Assembly: GCA_964518405.1 (NCBI GenBank)
Contig: CAZFGB010000195.1
Location: 1-36,449, forward strand
Source: VXNE01 sp964518405
GTDB taxonomy: Bacteria; Pseudomonadota; Gammaproteobacteria; Pseudomonadales; Azotimanducaceae
Length of the DNA stretch: 36,449 nt
Reading direction: 5' to 3'
The notes under the pieces were generated by a model that saw nothing but the letters and a program-made list of their open reading frames with translations, was not told the DNA's origin and searched no databases. The position numbers and the translations under genes are program-made. Numbering within the stretch: the first letter of the stretch is position 1; each line of letters opens with the position of its first letter. This document shows, one piece after another, positions 14,158-23,786 of the stretch.

Positions 14158-15078
14158 ATGGGACGTTTGGATGACAAGACCGCAGTAGTAACGGGTGCGG
14201 GCCGGGGCATCGGACGTGAAATCGCGCTTCTGCTGGCGGCCGAGGGCGCCCGGGTAGTGGTGAACGATCTCGGCGCCGCGACGGACGGCACGGGCGGCGG
14301 AAATGTCGCCGAAGAGGTCGTCGCACAGATCGAGGGCGCCGGCGGCAAGGCGGTGGCGAATACGCAGACCGTGGCCACGGTGGAAGGCGGCGAATCCATG
14401 CTCGCCTCCGCGCTCGACAACTTCGGAGGCATGGACATCCTGGTCAACAACGCCGGTATCCTGCGCGACAGGTCGATCTTCAACCTGGAGGAGGCCGACT
14501 GGGATGCTGTCATCAACGTGCATCTTCGGGGCCATTACTGCTGCTCGCGCCCATTCGCCAGATACGTGCGGGAGACGGGCCGCACGGGTTGCCGCATCAT
14601 CAACTTCTCCAGCGTGTCGGGCTTGTTCGGAAACTTCGGACAGTCGAACTACGGCGCGGCGAAATCGGGCATCGCGGGCTTCTCCCGCGTGCTCGCCCTC
14701 GAACTCGCCAAGTACGGCTGCACCGTGAACACCGTCTCCCCGGGGGCGATGACCCGCATGACGATCCCATTGCGCGAAGCGCGCGGCGAAGAGGTCACGG
14801 AACAGGATATGGCGGAATACGGTCCGCAGCACATCGCGCCCGTGGTCGCGTGGCTCTGTACGGAAGAAGCGGGCGGCATCTCGGGCGAGATCGTCCATTG
14901 CGAACGCGGGCTGGTCGGGATCATGCAGCAACCGGCGGTCATCAAGAGTTTCGAAAAGCGCGACAGCGGCCTCTGGACGATCGACGAACTCGACGACTGC
15001 ATGCCGCTGCTGCTGGAGGCGAAACGCGCCAACGTCGAAGCCGCGCAGAAGTCGGGCGCCCCGTATGTGGTGGGTTAA
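14158..15078 (+). CDS. SDR-family 3-hydroxyacyl-CoA dehydrogenase (MFE-2/HSD17B4-like)
   Basis: A 306-residue classical SDR. The Rossmann motif TGAGRGIG is at 12-19, NNAG at 97-100, and the catalytic Ser151/152, Tyr165 and Lys169 at SSVSG and YGAAK. The GLFGNFGQSNYGAAK block and the NDLGA stretch resemble the dehydrogenase domain of peroxisomal multifunctional enzyme type 2, which oxidises (3R)-hydroxyacyl-CoA with NAD. A C-terminal extension of about 50 residues is also seen in that group. The frame is open to 14005, but the ATG at 14158 starts at the conserved MGRLDDKTAVVTG and follows GGAAAGGGG. A matching MaoC-type hydratase lies at 29555-30391. Confidence 0.9.
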   Translation: MGRLDDKTAVVTGAGRGIGREIALLLAAEGARVVVNDLGAATDGTGGGNVAEEVVAQIEGAGGKAVANTQTVATVEGGESMLASALDNFGGMDILVNNAGILRDRSIFNLEEADWDAVINVHLRGHYCCSRPFARYVRETGRTGCRIINFSSVSGLFGNFGQSNYGAAKSGIAGFSRVLALELAKYGCTVNTVSPGAMTRMTIPLREARGEEVTEQDMAEYGPQHIAPVVAWLCTEEAGGISGEIVHCERGLVGIMQQPAVIKSFEKRDSGLWTIDELDDCMPLLLEAKRANVEAAQKSGAPYVVG

Positions 15079-15224
15079 CCGGGACGGATATAGCACTCGC
15101 GGCAACTGTTTGCCCGGGTCCATTAGAGATTCTGAGAGCTCCCATACTGATTTCTTATCTGCAAGCATCATGGTTGAAGTAACGGACCCTTCGGGCTAAT
15201 GTCGCGTCGGGGGGACGCGACGCG

Positions 15225-16103
15225 ATGAACGAAACCATTACGGTCGAAACGCCATCGGGGAAGACCGCGGCGGACGAGAATTTCCCCGTTGCTACCCGGT
15301 TGTTGCCTGCGCGGTTGCGATCGCACATCGCGACGTTCTACGCCTATGCGCGGGCGATCGACGACATCGCCGACAACCCCGACCTGGGCTCGGCCGAGAA
15401 GATCGAACGCCTGGACGGTTTCGCCAAGGCCGTGAGCGGTGTCGGCTCGATGAATCCCGCGTTCCGCAAGGCGTACGAGTTGGGTCGCAGCCTGGCGGCG
15501 ACGCGAGTGACGGATCGCCACTGCGTCGACCTGGTGCGGGCATTCAAGCAGGATGCGACGAAACTGCGCTACGAGAGCTGGGACGACCTGATCGGCTATT
15601 GCAATCTTTCCGCGGCGCCCGTCGGCCGCTATCTCGTCGATCTTCATGGCGAGTCGAGAAACGTGTACCCCGCTTCCGATGCCCTCTGCAACGCGCTGCA
15701 GGTGCTCAATCACGTGCAGGACTGCCAGGATGACTACAGGGAACTGAATCGGGTCTACCTGCCGGGAAACTGGTTGGATGAGGCCTGCGTCGATGTCGAG
15801 GCGCTGGACGGCAAGCGGTCGACGAAGGCGTTGCGCCGAGTGCTTGATCTCTGTCTCGATGCCACCGATGGGCTATTGGATGTGGCTGGTCGATTGCCGG
15901 GCAAGCTTCACAATCCCCGATTCGCCATGGACGCGGCCGTGGTTATCGCGATCGCCCGAAAACTCAGCGCGGAACTGCGACGGCGAGATCCCCTGGCGGA
16001 ACGGGTGGTCCTGACCAAGATGCAATACGCCGCGTGTTGCGGTTACGGCATCGGGCGGGTCGTGTTCCGAAGCATCTTCCCCCCGCGGCGCTCCGGCGCC
16101 TAG
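15225..16103 (+). CDS. hpnC: Squalene synthesis protein HpnC (hydroxysqualene synthase)
   Basis: A 292-residue trans-isoprenyl synthase. In the HpnCDE route it turns presqualene diphosphate into hydroxysqualene. The two Asp-rich magnesium sites are visible: DDIAD (46-50) and DCQDD (166-170) followed by YRELNRVYLP. ENFPVATRLLPARLR at the N-terminus is typical of HpnC. GGGGGGA about 8 bases upstream serves as a ribosome site. It is the first gene of a plus-strand operon hpnC-hpnD-hpnE. Squalene feeds hopanoid or sterol synthesis, but no cyclase is in view. Confidence 0.95.
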   Translation: MNETITVETPSGKTAADENFPVATRLLPARLRSHIATFYAYARAIDDIADNPDLGSAEKIERLDGFAKAVSGVGSMNPAFRKAYELGRSLAATRVTDRHCVDLVRAFKQDATKLRYESWDDLIGYCNLSAAPVGRYLVDLHGESRNVYPASDALCNALQVLNHVQDCQDDYRELNRVYLPGNWLDEACVDVEALDGKRSTKALRRVLDLCLDATDGLLDVAGRLPGKLHNPRFAMDAAVVIAIARKLSAELRRRDPLAERVVLTKMQYAACCGYGIGRVVFRSIFPPRRSGA

Positions 16104-16167
16104 CGGAACGCCATTCTCCCCCTTCCGTATCGCCGCCGGCGGCGGTCTGATTCCGGCTAGGCTGACG

Positions 16168-17043
16168 ATGCACCCTCCCAAGCGTGCGCGGGACTCGTCC
16201 GAAACCGCGACAGATCCATGGGCGCACGTGAATCGCGTAGTCGGGCAGTCGAGTTCGTCGTTCGTTTGGGGTATGCGCGTGCTGTCGGGAGAACGTCGGT
16301 GCGCCATGTATGCGATATATGCTTTCTGCCGGGAGGTGGACGATGTCGCCGACGAACCGGGAGAGATCGAGGACAAGAAGCGAGCCCTTGCGGATTGGCG
16401 CGAGGAGATTCACCGCCTTTACGCCGGCCGACCGACCCGGCCGACGACGCGGGCGCTGTTGGGAGCGGTGGAGCGCTTCGGCTTGCCGCAGGATGAATTC
16501 CTCGCCGTCATCGACGGCATGGAAACGGATGCGGCGCCGACCGTTCGCATGCGGACGCTGGATGACCTGCTCAACTATTGCCGCAGGGTCGCCGGCGCCG
16601 TGGGTATGTTGTCGGTCCATGCCTTCGGCGTGCCCCAGGACCCGGGGCCGCGTATCGCCGAGGCGCTCGGCAGCGCGTTCCAGTTGACCAACATCCTGCG
16701 CGACCTGAAAGAAGATGCCGCGTTGATGCGTCTGTACGTGCCGCTCGATTTGCTGGGGAGGCACGGCGTCGACGCCGGATCGCTCGATGCAGTACTTTCG
16801 CACCCGCAGTTTGCGGACGCCTGCGAGGAACTGGCTGAACTCGCACTCGGTTTTTACGGCGAAGCCGACAGGCTGATTAGGGAACTCCGCTCCCCGAAGA
16901 TGAAACCCGCCGTTGTCATGATGGCCGTATACCGGGAGACGCTCGAAAGGCTCCAGGCCCGCGGCTGGAACCGGATTGATGAACGGATCGGTTTGACGCG
17001 TACGCGAAAGATCTGGATCGCGCTTCGCTACGGACTGCTGTAG
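16168..17043 (+). CDS. hpnD: Presqualene diphosphate synthase HpnD
   Basis: A 291-residue squalene/phytoene-synthase-family enzyme joining two farnesyl diphosphates into presqualene diphosphate. Asp-rich sites are REVDDVADE (Asp58, Asp59, Asp62) and NILRDLKED (175-183), with MRLYVP after the second. It lies 64 bp after hpnC and 7 bp before hpnE. The first about 15 residues are not conserved in the family, so a later start is possible; no stronger ribosome site was seen. Confidence 0.95.
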   Translation: MHPPKRARDSSETATDPWAHVNRVVGQSSSSFVWGMRVLSGERRCAMYAIYAFCREVDDVADEPGEIEDKKRALADWREEIHRLYAGRPTRPTTRALLGAVERFGLPQDEFLAVIDGMETDAAPTVRMRTLDDLLNYCRRVAGAVGMLSVHAFGVPQDPGPRIAEALGSAFQLTNILRDLKEDAALMRLYVPLDLLGRHGVDAGSLDAVLSHPQFADACEELAELALGFYGEADRLIRELRSPKMKPAVVMMAVYRETLERLQARGWNRIDERIGLTRTRKIWIALRYGLL

Positions 17044-17050
17044 GGCGACC

Positions 17051-18313
17051 ATGTCCAGGACTCACATCGTCGGCGCTGGGCTGGCAGGGCTCGCGGCGGC
17101 GGTAACGCTGGTTCGAGCCGGCCGGTCGGTAACCCTTTACGAAGCAGGTGGCCGGGCCGGAGGACGTTGCCGGTCGTATGTCGACGCCAAGCTCGGTTGC
17201 ATGATCGACAATGGCAACCACCTGTTGTTGAGCGGCAACAGGGCCGTGATGCGCTACCTCGAGGACATCGGCGCGGACGATGCGCTGACTGGTCCCGCTT
17301 CGGCGCGTTTTCCTTTCCTCGACCTGCGCTCTGGCCAGCGATGGTGTTTGCGTCCCAATCGCGGCCCATTCCCCTGGTGGATACTTGACCGGAAGCGGCG
17401 CGTGCCGGACACCAGCCCATGGAGCTACATGGGGACGCTGTCGTTCGCCGCCGCGGGACCGCGGGTCACCGTTCGTGACCTGGTCGGGAACGAGGGCGTG
17501 CTTTTCGAAAGGTTCTGGGCGCCGCTGGCCGTGGCGGCATTGAATACGCCCCCGAGCACCGGGGCGGCGCACCTGCTATGGCCGGTATTGCGGGATACCT
17601 TCCTCAGGGGCGAGGCGGCTTGCCGGCCGCGGATAGCACGGACAGGGCTTTCAGCGGCGCTTGTAGACCCGGCGCTCGAATTCCTGCGGCGCCGGGGCGC
17701 CGTCGTCCGGTTCGGTCGCCGGCTGCGCGCGATGACGTGTTGGCGGGGCAGGGCTGCGCATCTGGACTTCGGTGCCCGGACGGTCGGCTTGGGAATGGAC
17801 GACTCGGTGGTGTTGGCGGTGCCGCCGCCCGCGGCTTCCAGCCTGGTGCCGGGCCTGGTTGTCCCCGAGCGGAGCCACGCGGTGGTCAACGCGCACTTCC
17901 GCTTGCCGGCACCTGCCGGACTGACGCCGGAATTGCCTTTTCTCGGATTGATCGGCGGGGTAGCGCAATGGCTATTTGTTCGGAACGACATCGCATCGGT
18001 GACCGCAAGCGCGGCTGATGCGCTCGCCCTCGAGCCGGCCCAGACGATCGCCCGCAAGACCTGGAGCGATGTCGCGACCGCGCTCGCCCTCGAACGGCAA
18101 CCGTTGCCGGCCTACCGTGTCCTCAAGGAAAGGCGCGCCACCTTCGCGCAGACGCCGGAGGAAGTGCGCCGCCGCCCGGCGATGCGCGAAGCTCTCGCCA
18201 ACGTGTTCTTGGCGGGGGACTGGGTCCATACCGGGTTGCCGGCGACCATCGAAGGCGCGGTTCGCTCCGGCCAGATGGCGGCTCGCGGCATCGTCCGAAC
18301 CGGGCGCGGTTGA
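17051..18313 (+). CDS. hpnE: Hydroxysqualene dehydroxylase HpnE
   Basis: A 420-residue FAD-dependent amine-oxidase-fold enzyme that reduces hydroxysqualene to squalene, the last step of the HpnCDE route. The dinucleotide-binding motif GAGLAGLAAA is at 8-17, followed by the ARG-rich GGRAGGRCRSY. The GNHLLLSGN block and the C-terminal FLAGDWVHTGLPATIEGAVRSGQ, which closes the FAD site, are both present. AGGGCG lies just before the ATG. It ends 63 bp before the convergent LolA-like gene. Confidence 0.95.
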   Translation: MSRTHIVGAGLAGLAAAVTLVRAGRSVTLYEAGGRAGGRCRSYVDAKLGCMIDNGNHLLLSGNRAVMRYLEDIGADDALTGPASARFPFLDLRSGQRWCLRPNRGPFPWWILDRKRRVPDTSPWSYMGTLSFAAAGPRVTVRDLVGNEGVLFERFWAPLAVAALNTPPSTGAAHLLWPVLRDTFLRGEAACRPRIARTGLSAALVDPALEFLRRRGAVVRFGRRLRAMTCWRGRAAHLDFGARTVGLGMDDSVVLAVPPPAASSLVPGLVVPERSHAVVNAHFRLPAPAGLTPELPFLGLIGGVAQWLFVRNDIASVTASAADALALEPAQTIARKTWSDVATALALERQPLPAYRVLKERRATFAQTPEEVRRRPAMREALANVFLAGDWVHTGLPATIEGAVRSGQMAARGIVRTGRG

Positions 18314-18376
18314 AACGACGCCGATCAGGCTGTCGCGCCGCGTCTCCCGGGAGGGATCACCGGGCGCCCCCGGAAA

Positions 18377-19207
18377 TCAACGGGCCCGTCTCAGTCCCGT
18401 TTGGGTAAAGTCGTTCTCATCGAGGTCGGCGCCGAACTGGTAGTCGGCCCAGGTCAGCACGGTGCTCTTCCCGGTGAGATGATTGACCATGTGCATCTCG
18501 CCTGCGTGCCAGTACTTGTCCAAGTAGAGCGCGTAGTCCCGGACGGCGAGCGTTTTGAGGTGCGCGTTCTTCCGGTCGTAGTATTCCACCTTGAGCAGGC
18601 GCAACGCGTCCCGGTCATGCCATGTCACTTGGCGCTGGTAACCGGACCGCCTGTCGACGGGGAAGCGTTCCGATACCGCGCACGTCAGTTCCCCGTTCTC
18701 GCCGCAGGGCTCGTCGCGCAGGTACCGGTAGGTGAACTTCTCCACCTCCTGGGCGCCCATGTCCTCATAAGAGAATTCGCTGCCCATGAAGGACCCCGAC
18801 CGGTTGGCCGAACTGATGCGCTTGACGCGCTTGAGCGCCGGCAGGTAAAGCCACTGTTCGTCGGCCTCCTCCTTGTGCGCATAGATGAGCAAGGCGGTGC
18901 CCTCCACATCGCGCGGCTGGTCGAAGACGAACATGCTCTTGTCGCCGTCGCCTTCGACTTCCAGCACCCTCACCCGAAGTTTGCGCCGGCTCTCCTGTCC
19001 CCGCTTGTTGCGCAGGACCATGGTCTGGTCGGCCGTGAAATTGCCGAACCCGATCTGGCGCTCCCGCGCCTCGCGCGCGAGTGCCAGGCCCGCCTCGTCC
19101 GGACTCGCGCCTTCCGATGCGGCAAGCGGCGGCGCGCTCGAGCACAGAAACAGGGTCAAGGTCAGAAATAGCGCAGGCTGAAACGGAGCGCGATGGGCGC
19201 GGCTCAT
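18377..19207 (-). CDS. LolA-like outer-membrane lipoprotein-sorting protein, partner of the RND exporter
   Basis: A 276-residue periplasmic protein of the LolA-like superfamily (COG2834/pfam17131 type). A signal peptide runs to about residue 30 (LFLTLTLFLCSSAPPLAAS). The core includes QWLYLPALKRVKRI and the GSEFSYEDMG motif at about 145-155, seen also in the second LolA-like protein at 28216-28974. Proteins of this fold carry lipids or lipoproteins across the periplasm. The start overlaps the RND gene by 4 bp (ATGA), with AGGAG at the end of that gene as ribosome site, so the two are translated together. The cargo is unknown. It is not classical LolA, which is shorter (about 180-200 residues). 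Confidence 0.85.
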   Translation of the reverse strand: MSRAHRAPFQPALFLTLTLFLCSSAPPLAASEGASPDEAGLALAREARERQIGFGNFTADQTMVLRNKRGQESRRKLRVRVLEVEGDGDKSMFVFDQPRDVEGTALLIYAHKEEADEQWLYLPALKRVKRISSANRSGSFMGSEFSYEDMGAQEVEKFTYRYLRDEPCGENGELTCAVSERFPVDRRSGYQRQVTWHDRDALRLLKVEYYDRKNAHLKTLAVRDYALYLDKYWHAGEMHMVNHLTGKSTVLTWADYQFGADLDENDFTQTGLRRAR

Positions 19208-21504
19208 GATTTTCTCCTATCGATGGCCATCAATAGCGGCGGTAGCAGCAGGAAATCCGCGAGAAGCGCGAAGACGATCGTGATCGTGACCAGGAGGCCG
19301 AGCGCCCAACTGACTTCGAAACCGGAGGAAGCGAACACGAGGAAACCCGCCGCAAGCACCGCGGTCGTCGTCCACAGCGCCTGACCGACCGCGCGGAAGG
19401 TCGTTCGAACGGCCTCGGGCGCGGCGAGACCTTCGCGGCGGGCTCGTTGGTACTTCGTCAGGAAGTGCATCGTGTCATCGACGACGATGCCGAAGGCGAT
19501 CGCCGTCATCACCGAACCCGCAAGTCCCACCTGGCCGACCAGGTACCCCCACAGACCGAACGACATCGCCGCAGGGATGAAATTGGGCACGAGACTGACC
19601 ACGGCGAGACGCGGACTCTTCAGAACCCAGACCAGGATGAGCGAAATCAGGGCCATGGCGATGATCGTGGCGCGGAGCATGCTGTTGATGTTTCGCTGCG
19701 ACAGGTGCGCGAAGGTCATGCTGAAGCCGGTCGCCTCGGTCGCGAGCTCGGGCGCGTTCTCGCGCAGCCACCGTTGCGCCCTCGCATCGAGTTGGCGCTG
19801 GTCCTCCGCCGTCAGGTTGCCGCGGGTCGCGACGGTCATGCGGGTCGCCGACTTCGCAATGTCGATGCGGTCGTTGAGGTCCCGGCCGAACGGCAGCGAA
19901 AGCTCATAGAGCAGCAGGTATTGCGCGGCGAGAGACGCATCGTCGGGCAGCCGATAGTAGGCCGGATCGTCGCCGTGCATGTTCCTGTTCAGGCGCTTCA
20001 TGATGTCCGGGAACGCCTGCACATAGCTGACTTCCGGTTGCTCCCGGAACCACCGGGCGAACGCGTCGACCGCGCGCAGATAGTCCGGCTCGGTGATACC
20101 GCCCTCGCTGCCCGAGTCCAGCGGGTATTCGAGGGATTCGAGCCCGGTCAGGTTCGCGATGATGAAGTCGGTATCGCGCCTGAACTCGTAACGCTCGTCG
20201 AAATACTTCGTCCAGTTGTCGGTCAGTTCGATGCGCCAGATTCCCGATATCAGGATGACCGCGGCGAGGGAGACAGACCAGAGCAGGACCCTGCGGCGAT
20301 CGATCACGAAGTCGGCGAATCGATCGAAAAGGGACGGCTTTTCCTCGCCCGCCGCGCGTGCGCTGAGCGGCAGGATCGAAAGCAGCGCGGGCAGCAATGT
20401 CACCGAGTAGAACAGGGCGCACATCACGCCGAACGCCACGAGGTTGCCGAGAATGTGGAAGGGGGGCGAATCCGAGGCGTTCAGGCTGAGGAAAGCGATG
20501 GCGGTCGTCACGGACGTGAGGCATACGGGACTCATGTTGCTGCGCAGCGACTCCATGATCGCCGCGTTCTTTTCGAGGCCCCGGCGGAGACCCGCCAGCA
20601 CGGTGGTCACGATGTGAATCGAATCCGCGACCGCGATGGTCATGACGATGATGGGGACGCCCGCGTTGATCGGGCTGAACACCGTGCCGGTCCAGCCGGC
20701 CAAACCCATCGTCGTGTTTACCGTAAAGATGAGGGTCGCAATCACGGCGATGGTCGCGAGCACCGAGCGCAGCAGCGCCATGGTGGCGACGAGGATGACA
20801 AGGAACACGATCGGCGTGAGATTCTCCATGTCGCTTGTCGTGGCATCGGCGAAGGCCCGGTTCATCACGATATCGCCGGTTGCGTAAAAGGCGATATCCG
20901 GGTGGCTTTCCCGGGCTTGGTCCAGGAGGGCGTCCAGGTGATCGGTGATTTCGACCACCGCCGCGTCCGCGTCCTCCGGCAGCGCGAAATAGATCGCCAA
21001 TCCCCCCACGCGCCCATCGCGGGAAACCAGTCGCCCGGCGATCTCCACCGCGTTCAGGGCGATCTCTTCGATTCGTCCGAGATCGGCATCGCTCAAGCCC
21101 GGGGCGCCGTAGACCAGCGGAACGACCGCGAGGTCGTCTTCGAGCGCTTCGCTGTGGTCGTAGTTGGTGAGGGAGTCGACGCGCGTGGAATACGGCACTT
21201 GCCACGCCGCTTCGGTCAGCTCCTCAATGGCGCCGAGCGCCTCGCGGGTGAACACGGAGCCGTCCCGGGGCGCGATGGCGACGAGCGCCGTCTTGGACTC
21301 GGAGAAGGTCGCCTCGAGGGCTTCGAGCGCGGCGAGTTGCGGATTGCCTTCATCGAACAGGATGCGGTGGTCGTTGGTGACGCCGATGCGGGGAACGCCT
21401 GCCGTCATCGCCAGCATGAGAAGGGCCGCGAGCCCGACGACAGGCCAGCGCCGACGGAGGACGAAGCTGCCGTAGCGGTCCATGGGGGTATGTGCTTCAG
21501 CCAT
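19204..21504 (-). CDS. RND-superfamily (MMPL-type) exporter
   Basis: A 766-residue inner-membrane transporter with the two-fold RND/MMPL layout: one N-terminal helix (about 17-36), a large periplasmic loop, a five-helix bundle, then the same again. The helix-4 signatures are IVMTIAVADSIHIV in the first half and AFGIVVDDTMHFL in the second, with Asp residues expected for proton coupling. This is the COG1033 group, related to hopanoid exporter HpnN and to mycobacterial MMPL proteins; shorter length and missing adjacent hopanoid genes argue against calling it hpnN. It is coupled to the LolA-like gene downstream. Met1 at 21504 has no good ribosome site; Met8 is an alternative. Confidence 0.9.
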   Translation of the reverse strand: MAEAHTPMDRYGSFVLRRRWPVVGLAALLMLAMTAGVPRIGVTNDHRILFDEGNPQLAALEALEATFSESKTALVAIAPRDGSVFTREALGAIEELTEAAWQVPYSTRVDSLTNYDHSEALEDDLAVVPLVYGAPGLSDADLGRIEEIALNAVEIAGRLVSRDGRVGGLAIYFALPEDADAAVVEITDHLDALLDQARESHPDIAFYATGDIVMNRAFADATTSDMENLTPIVFLVILVATMALLRSVLATIAVIATLIFTVNTTMGLAGWTGTVFSPINAGVPIIVMTIAVADSIHIVTTVLAGLRRGLEKNAAIMESLRSNMSPVCLTSVTTAIAFLSLNASDSPPFHILGNLVAFGVMCALFYSVTLLPALLSILPLSARAAGEEKPSLFDRFADFVIDRRRVLLWSVSLAAVILISGIWRIELTDNWTKYFDERYEFRRDTDFIIANLTGLESLEYPLDSGSEGGITEPDYLRAVDAFARWFREQPEVSYVQAFPDIMKRLNRNMHGDDPAYYRLPDDASLAAQYLLLYELSLPFGRDLNDRIDIAKSATRMTVATRGNLTAEDQRQLDARAQRWLRENAPELATEATGFSMTFAHLSQRNINSMLRATIIAMALISLILVWVLKSPRLAVVSLVPNFIPAAMSFGLWGYLVGQVGLAGSVMTAIAFGIVVDDTMHFLTKYQRARREGLAAPEAVRTTFRAVGQALWTTTAVLAAGFLVFASSGFEVSWALGLLVTITIVFALLADFLLLPPLLMAIDRRKS

Positions 21505-21614
21505 TGCGGAGGTTACGCATCTGCTGGGGATCGGGTGTTGATGACTGCATGTGGTCCCGGGGCTAAGTGAGGTTTTCAGACCTGAGCATACTGGTGACGT
21601 TGGGGTCGATGGCT

Positions 21615-22781
21615 TTACCAGGGGCTCGATTTCGACGCGCGGACGTGGTCGGGTAGCCTGTAGCTCAATCCAGCTTCGTCATACGCCGAGATTTGCAGAA
21701 GCTGGGTAAAGTTTCCCGACCTGACGGCATGCTCCCGCTTCAAGAACCTCTGGATACGATGCCTCGCGCGGAAAAGGAACAAGGTTCCTACGGTCGATTT
21801 CCTCGGATACTCGAAACTGTCGGCGAGCCGCTTTCCGATGAGCGCCCGCGACAGGCGATATGCCAAGTCCAAAACTTTCTCCTGTTCGTTCGGATCCGTT
21901 ATTGCCGCAACTCCCGGGATGGCCTGAATCAACGCATTCGCCATTGTCGCCGAATCCGTATCCGGTGGCGGCTCGCACTCGAAACCGACGGTGTAGACGC
22001 TTTGCGCCGACGCGCCATCGGTATAGAGAATGGATTCGGGTATCCCCATGACATATCCGGCATAGCGCCATACGTCGAGGACACTCGCCCTTTCCTCCTC
22101 CCCGAAATCCGCTCCCAGCAACGACGAATAATCCAGCAGGCGCTTGGAAAAGACGGAAATGGCCAGACCGAGGTGCGCCGCACTGACCGGCACACCCCAA
22201 GCTTCGCGCCGCCAGTCTTCGGATTTCGCCAGCAGGACCCTGATTCGGGCGTGAACGAAGCGAACCCGGGTGGACAGCTTCCAGCCGTCGCCGTCCCTGC
22301 GCAGGCCGCCCGGCATGAAGATGTCGAGCAACTGACGGTTGTTTTGCTGGAGGCGCCTGTTGGTCAGCGCCACGCGACCCGTCATGTTGAAGGATTTTGC
22401 GATCAGCGTCGAGAATCCTTCCACGAGCACTCCGGCCACGAACGCGACCAGCATGAGGTCGGCGTTCTTGTGGAAGGCGCGATTGCCCAAACGAAAGCGA
22501 TCATGGTCGAGCCAGGAGGGCTCTTCCAGATTGTCGAAGAATTCCCGCAGGGGCTGGGGTGCGGCACGGAGGACGTCGAGATTCCGTTCGATGCCGCCAG
22601 CGACGAAACGGTGTAGCTCGGCTGGCGACAGGGAAGCCAGTTCCTCCATCACTGGATCCAGCTCCGGATCGCCTATCCCGGTGTGTTCCATGTAGAGGTC
22701 GGCCAACGCGGGGTCGTGGACACGCGCCTTGGGGTAGCCTTCGGTATACGCGGTTGGTATTTGCATCATGCCCGGTGCCAT
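21615..22781 (-). CDS. MpaB/DUF2236-family heme oxygenase
   Basis: A 388-residue protein of the oxygenase-MpaB family (DUF2236), related to the latex-clearing rubber oxygenase Lcp and fungal MpaB. His177 in STRVRFVHARIR is the likely axial heme ligand, and the upstream NMTGRV (132-137) fits the conserved Arg/Thr region. FRLGNRAFHKNADLM and the mostly helical remainder match the family. It has no clear signal peptide. Lcp and MpaB split double bonds in isoprenoid chains, which is suggestive next to a squalene operon, but substrate is not shown. Met5 or Met6 could also be the start. Confidence 0.85.
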   Translation of the reverse strand: MAPGMMQIPTAYTEGYPKARVHDPALADLYMEHTGIGDPELDPVMEELASLSPAELHRFVAGGIERNLDVLRAAPQPLREFFDNLEEPSWLDHDRFRLGNRAFHKNADLMLVAFVAGVLVEGFSTLIAKSFNMTGRVALTNRRLQQNNRQLLDIFMPGGLRRDGDGWKLSTRVRFVHARIRVLLAKSEDWRREAWGVPVSAAHLGLAISVFSKRLLDYSSLLGADFGEEERASVLDVWRYAGYVMGIPESILYTDGASAQSVYTVGFECEPPPDTDSATMANALIQAIPGVAAITDPNEQEKVLDLAYRLSRALIGKRLADSFEYPRKSTVGTLFLFRARHRIQRFLKREHAVRSGNFTQLLQISAYDEAGLSYRLPDHVRASKSSPW

Positions 22782-22982
22782 TCGCCTCGCCCCACTGCAG
22801 CGTTAGGGCACCCGAAATCGTCGCTCCTTTCGACGGCGTTCGGATGAACCGGAGCGTTATACCATGCGCCCCCGCCGAAGAAACCGTTGAGCGCGGCGGA
22901 AAGGCCGGTGTGTCCGCACGTTGGGCGGTCAATGGGATAGAGTGCAGGCTTTCGCCGAAGCTCCGTCGTGAAGGAGGATTCG

Positions 22983-23732
22983 ATGAACAGGGTCACGCTT
23001 CGCTCTCATTTGATCATCGCGTTCGCGTTCCTGTCTGGGAGCGCCGCAGCCGAGTCCATCGAGGCGGCGCGCGCCGCGTTTTCGGAGGGCGAGTACATCG
23101 AGGCCGCCGATTTGGGAGAAGCCTTGGGGACTGCCGCGGGACATGCCCTGGCGGCCGAAGCGCTCGCAATATACGCCCACTACCTCGCGGAGCAGGAAGA
23201 GAAGGCGCCGTTGCTGCAACGCGCGATGCGCTCGGCCGAGACGGCCATCGAACTGGATCCGGGCAGTGCGGAAGCCCATCTTCAGTCGGCCCACGCCACG
23301 GGCCGGTACTCCCAGCTGTTCGCCCCGATGAAGGCGATGCGGGAGGGATACCCGAAGCGGGTGCGCGAGTCGATCGAACGGGCGGTCGAGTTGGATCCGG
23401 GTCATTTCGGAGCGCACCTGAGCCTGGGCGCCTGGCATGCGGAAGCGATCGGCAAGGGCGGGATGATGGCTCGCGCTCTGCTCGGTGCGAACAGGAAGGC
23501 CGCATCGGCCCACTTCGAGCGGGCGATGGCGCTCGCGCCGGACAGCAACGTGGTGTTGATCGAATATGCATCGGGCGTCCTGATGCTCGAACGCAGAAAG
23601 GGGCGTTCCGAGGCGCGGGATCTGCTCGCGCGCGCCATCGAATTGCCGCCGCGGGACGCCTTCGAGCGGATTCTTCACGAGCAGGCCGTGGAGAGGCTGG
23701 CGGCTCTCGATGGCGATGCCGCATCCCGATAA
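22983..23732 (+). CDS. Periplasmic TPR-repeat protein
   Basis: A 249-residue protein with a signal peptide (LIIAFAFLSGSAAAES). Tetratricopeptide-like units are visible: AIELDPGSAEAHL (about 90-102), AVELDPGHFGAHL (about 138-150) and AMALAPDSNVVLIE (about 182-195). The ATG at 22983 follows GGAGG; an upstream in-frame ATG at 22968 lacks such a site. TPR proteins are scaffolds. It is convergent with the barrel gene (54-bp gap) and divergent from the MpaB gene, so it stands alone and no partner can be named. Confidence 0.85.
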   Translation: MNRVTLRSHLIIAFAFLSGSAAAESIEAARAAFSEGEYIEAADLGEALGTAAGHALAAEALAIYAHYLAEQEEKAPLLQRAMRSAETAIELDPGSAEAHLQSAHATGRYSQLFAPMKAMREGYPKRVRESIERAVELDPGHFGAHLSLGAWHAEAIGKGGMMARALLGANRKAASAHFERAMALAPDSNVVLIEYASGVLMLERRKGRSEARDLLARAIELPPRDAFERILHEQAVERLAALDGDAASR

Positions 23733-23786
23733 GGCGTTCCCCCGTCGACGGAGGCGCGCTTGCATGGACGCAGCCAAGCGGGCCGC

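Noticed and set aside
15225..18313. A complete hopanoid gene cluster
   Set aside because: Only hpnC, hpnD and hpnE are present; shc, hpnH, hpnG and others are absent from the window.
18360..18373. Terminator hairpin CCGGG-CGCC-CCCGG between hpnE and the LolA-like gene
   Set aside because: A 5-bp GC stem without a T-run is expected by chance at this base composition.
19204..21504. Naming the RND exporter hpnN
   Set aside because: It is shorter than the usual HpnN and no squalene-hopene cyclase or other hopanoid genes are adjacent on this strand.
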